Of a DNA stretch of 6,091 bases, positions 5,486-6,091 are shown piece by piece. Position numbers and translations under genes: made by a program. The notes under the pieces were generated by a model that saw nothing but the letters and a program-made list of their open reading frames with translations, did not search any database and was not told where the DNA came from. Source of the DNA: Bacteroidota bacterium (lineage in GTDB: Bacteria > Bacteroidota > Bacteroidia > UBA7662). Position 1 is the stretch's first letter; each line of letters begins with the position of its first letter. The stretch covers positions 1 to 6,091 of the forward strand of contig VGGT01000125.1 in assembly GCA_016868485.1 (NCBI GenBank), read 5' to 3'.

Positions 5486-6091
5486 ATGAAACTGAAAACC
5501 ATTGAAATAAAAGGCTTCAAGAGCTTTGGCGACAAAGTAGCCTTGCAATTCATGGACGGTGTTACGGGTATTGTTGGCCCCAATGGTTGTGGAAAAAGTA
5601 ATGTTGTTGATGCACTGCGTTGGGTCTTGGGCGAACAAAAAACGCGGTTGCTTCGAAGCGAAAAGATGGAGAATGTGATCTTCAACGGAACCAAAAAGCG
5701 GCGACAGGCCAGTATGGCGGAGGTTCATATTTGCTTTGAAAACACCTCGGGTTTGTTGCCCGTCGAATATAGGGAAGTCACCATCAGCCGCCGACTCTAC
5801 CGAACAGGTGAAAGCGAGTATATGTTGAACGGCGTGAATTGTCGACTGCGCGATATCTCAACCTTACTCATGAATACGGGTGTGGGAAGTGATTCCTATG
5901 CCATTATGGAGCTCCGCATGATAGAAGACATCCTCAGCGATAAGGATAATTCACGCCGGTTATTGCTTGAAGAAGCAGCAGGAATTTCGCGCTACAAAGC
6001 GCGAAAAAAGGAAAGCCTTGCCAAACTACAAGAAACCGAACAGGATTTGAGTCGGGTGGATGACTTGGTCCACGAAATTGAAAAGAATATG
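5486..6091 (+). CDS. smc: Chromosome segregation ATPase SMC, N-terminal part (runs off the window)
   Basis: The 202 codons visible encode the N-terminal half of the ATPase head and the beginning of the coiled coil. The start MKLKTIEIKGFKSFGDK is the classic SMC opening. Walker A is GPNGCGKSN (31-39), followed by VVDALRWVLGEQ (40-51) and SEKMENVIFNGTKKR (58-72). EEAAGISRYKARKKE (162-176) marks the head-to-coil junction, after which a heptad-like charged helix begins. SMC dimerises through its hinge, binds ScpA/ScpB and extrudes DNA loops to organise and segregate the chromosome. Around residue 143 the sequence reads YAIMELRMIEDIL where many SMCs have the Q-loop (for example ISQG), so the Mg-binding glutamine is replaced by Leu; I recall the same in other Bacteroidota. 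The hinge, second coil, signature motif and Walker B lie beyond the window. Start 5486 is preferred to ATG 5459 (which would add MFALPFVGA) on N-terminal similarity. Confidence 0.95.
   Translation, partial: MKLKTIEIKGFKSFGDKVALQFMDGVTGIVGPNGCGKSNVVDALRWVLGEQKTRLLRSEKMENVIFNGTKKRRQASMAEVHICFENTSGLLPVEYREVTISRRLYRTGESEYMLNGVNCRLRDISTLLMNTGVGSDSYAIMELRMIEDILSDKDNSRRLLLEEAAGISRYKARKKESLAKLQETEQDLSRVDDLVHEIEKNM

Noticed and set aside
5378..5728. Upstream extension of the small membrane protein frame by 117 codons, antisense to smc
   Set aside because: It overlaps the highly conserved smc start, has no membrane-protein or family logic, and lies upstream of the best -7 element; the natural start is MKMDFDF or MDFDF.
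1..6091. Mobile element, defence system, CRISPR array or biosynthetic cluster
   Set aside because: No transposase, integrase, direct-repeat array, nuclease/helicase or cluster enzymes seen; the gene content is housekeeping and envelope functions with uniform composition.

Overview
The window looks like ordinary chromosomal DNA of a member of the Bacteroidota, close to half G+C by eye. Three things point there: a BshB1-type bacillithiol deacetylase, an SMC head domain of Bacteroidota style (starting MKLKTIEIKGFKSFG, with MEL(K/R)M-like residues where other SMCs have a Q-loop glutamine), and perfect matches to the Bacteroidota -7 promoter element TAnnTTTG. I place it no finer than phylum, perhaps Cytophagia- or Flavobacteriia-like. 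I see no tRNA, rRNA, IS element, CRISPR array, toxin-antitoxin pair, defence island or phage gene.

Layout. The 3' end of an unidentified gene (3-161, +) runs 15 bp ahead of bshB1 (177-914, +), probably in one operon. bshB1 converges on a two-gene minus-strand unit: a putative exported beta-barrel-like protein (2209-2961) followed by a membrane-anchored calcineurin-like metallophosphoesterase (923-2179). Only 8 bp separate the bshB1 and phosphoesterase stop codons, and an inverted repeat covers both. Divergent from the minus-strand unit is a secreted M1-family zinc aminopeptidase (3013-4737, +); a perfect 14-bp palindrome lies midway between the two starts. The peptidase gene overlaps by 14 bp, tail to tail, a small single-pass membrane protein gene (4724-5377, -). 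That gene is divergent from smc (5486 to the window end, +), with a 108-bp gap that carries a -7 element for each direction.

How the genes fit together. They do not form one pathway. BshB1 makes the low-molecular-weight thiol bacillithiol; its partners bshA and bshC are not in the window. The phosphoesterase, the barrel-like protein and the aminopeptidase are all predicted to act in or beyond the inner membrane, and the shared palindrome suggests the last two (and with them the phosphoesterase) may be co-regulated. SMC is a chromosome-organising ATPase. The small membrane protein beside it has no known function but ends in a motif (DLRRAIIWSEIL) that I remember from short Bacteroidota proteins. 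I do not find a convincing new multi-gene system; the points most worth a second look are regulatory structures and two uncharacterised envelope proteins.
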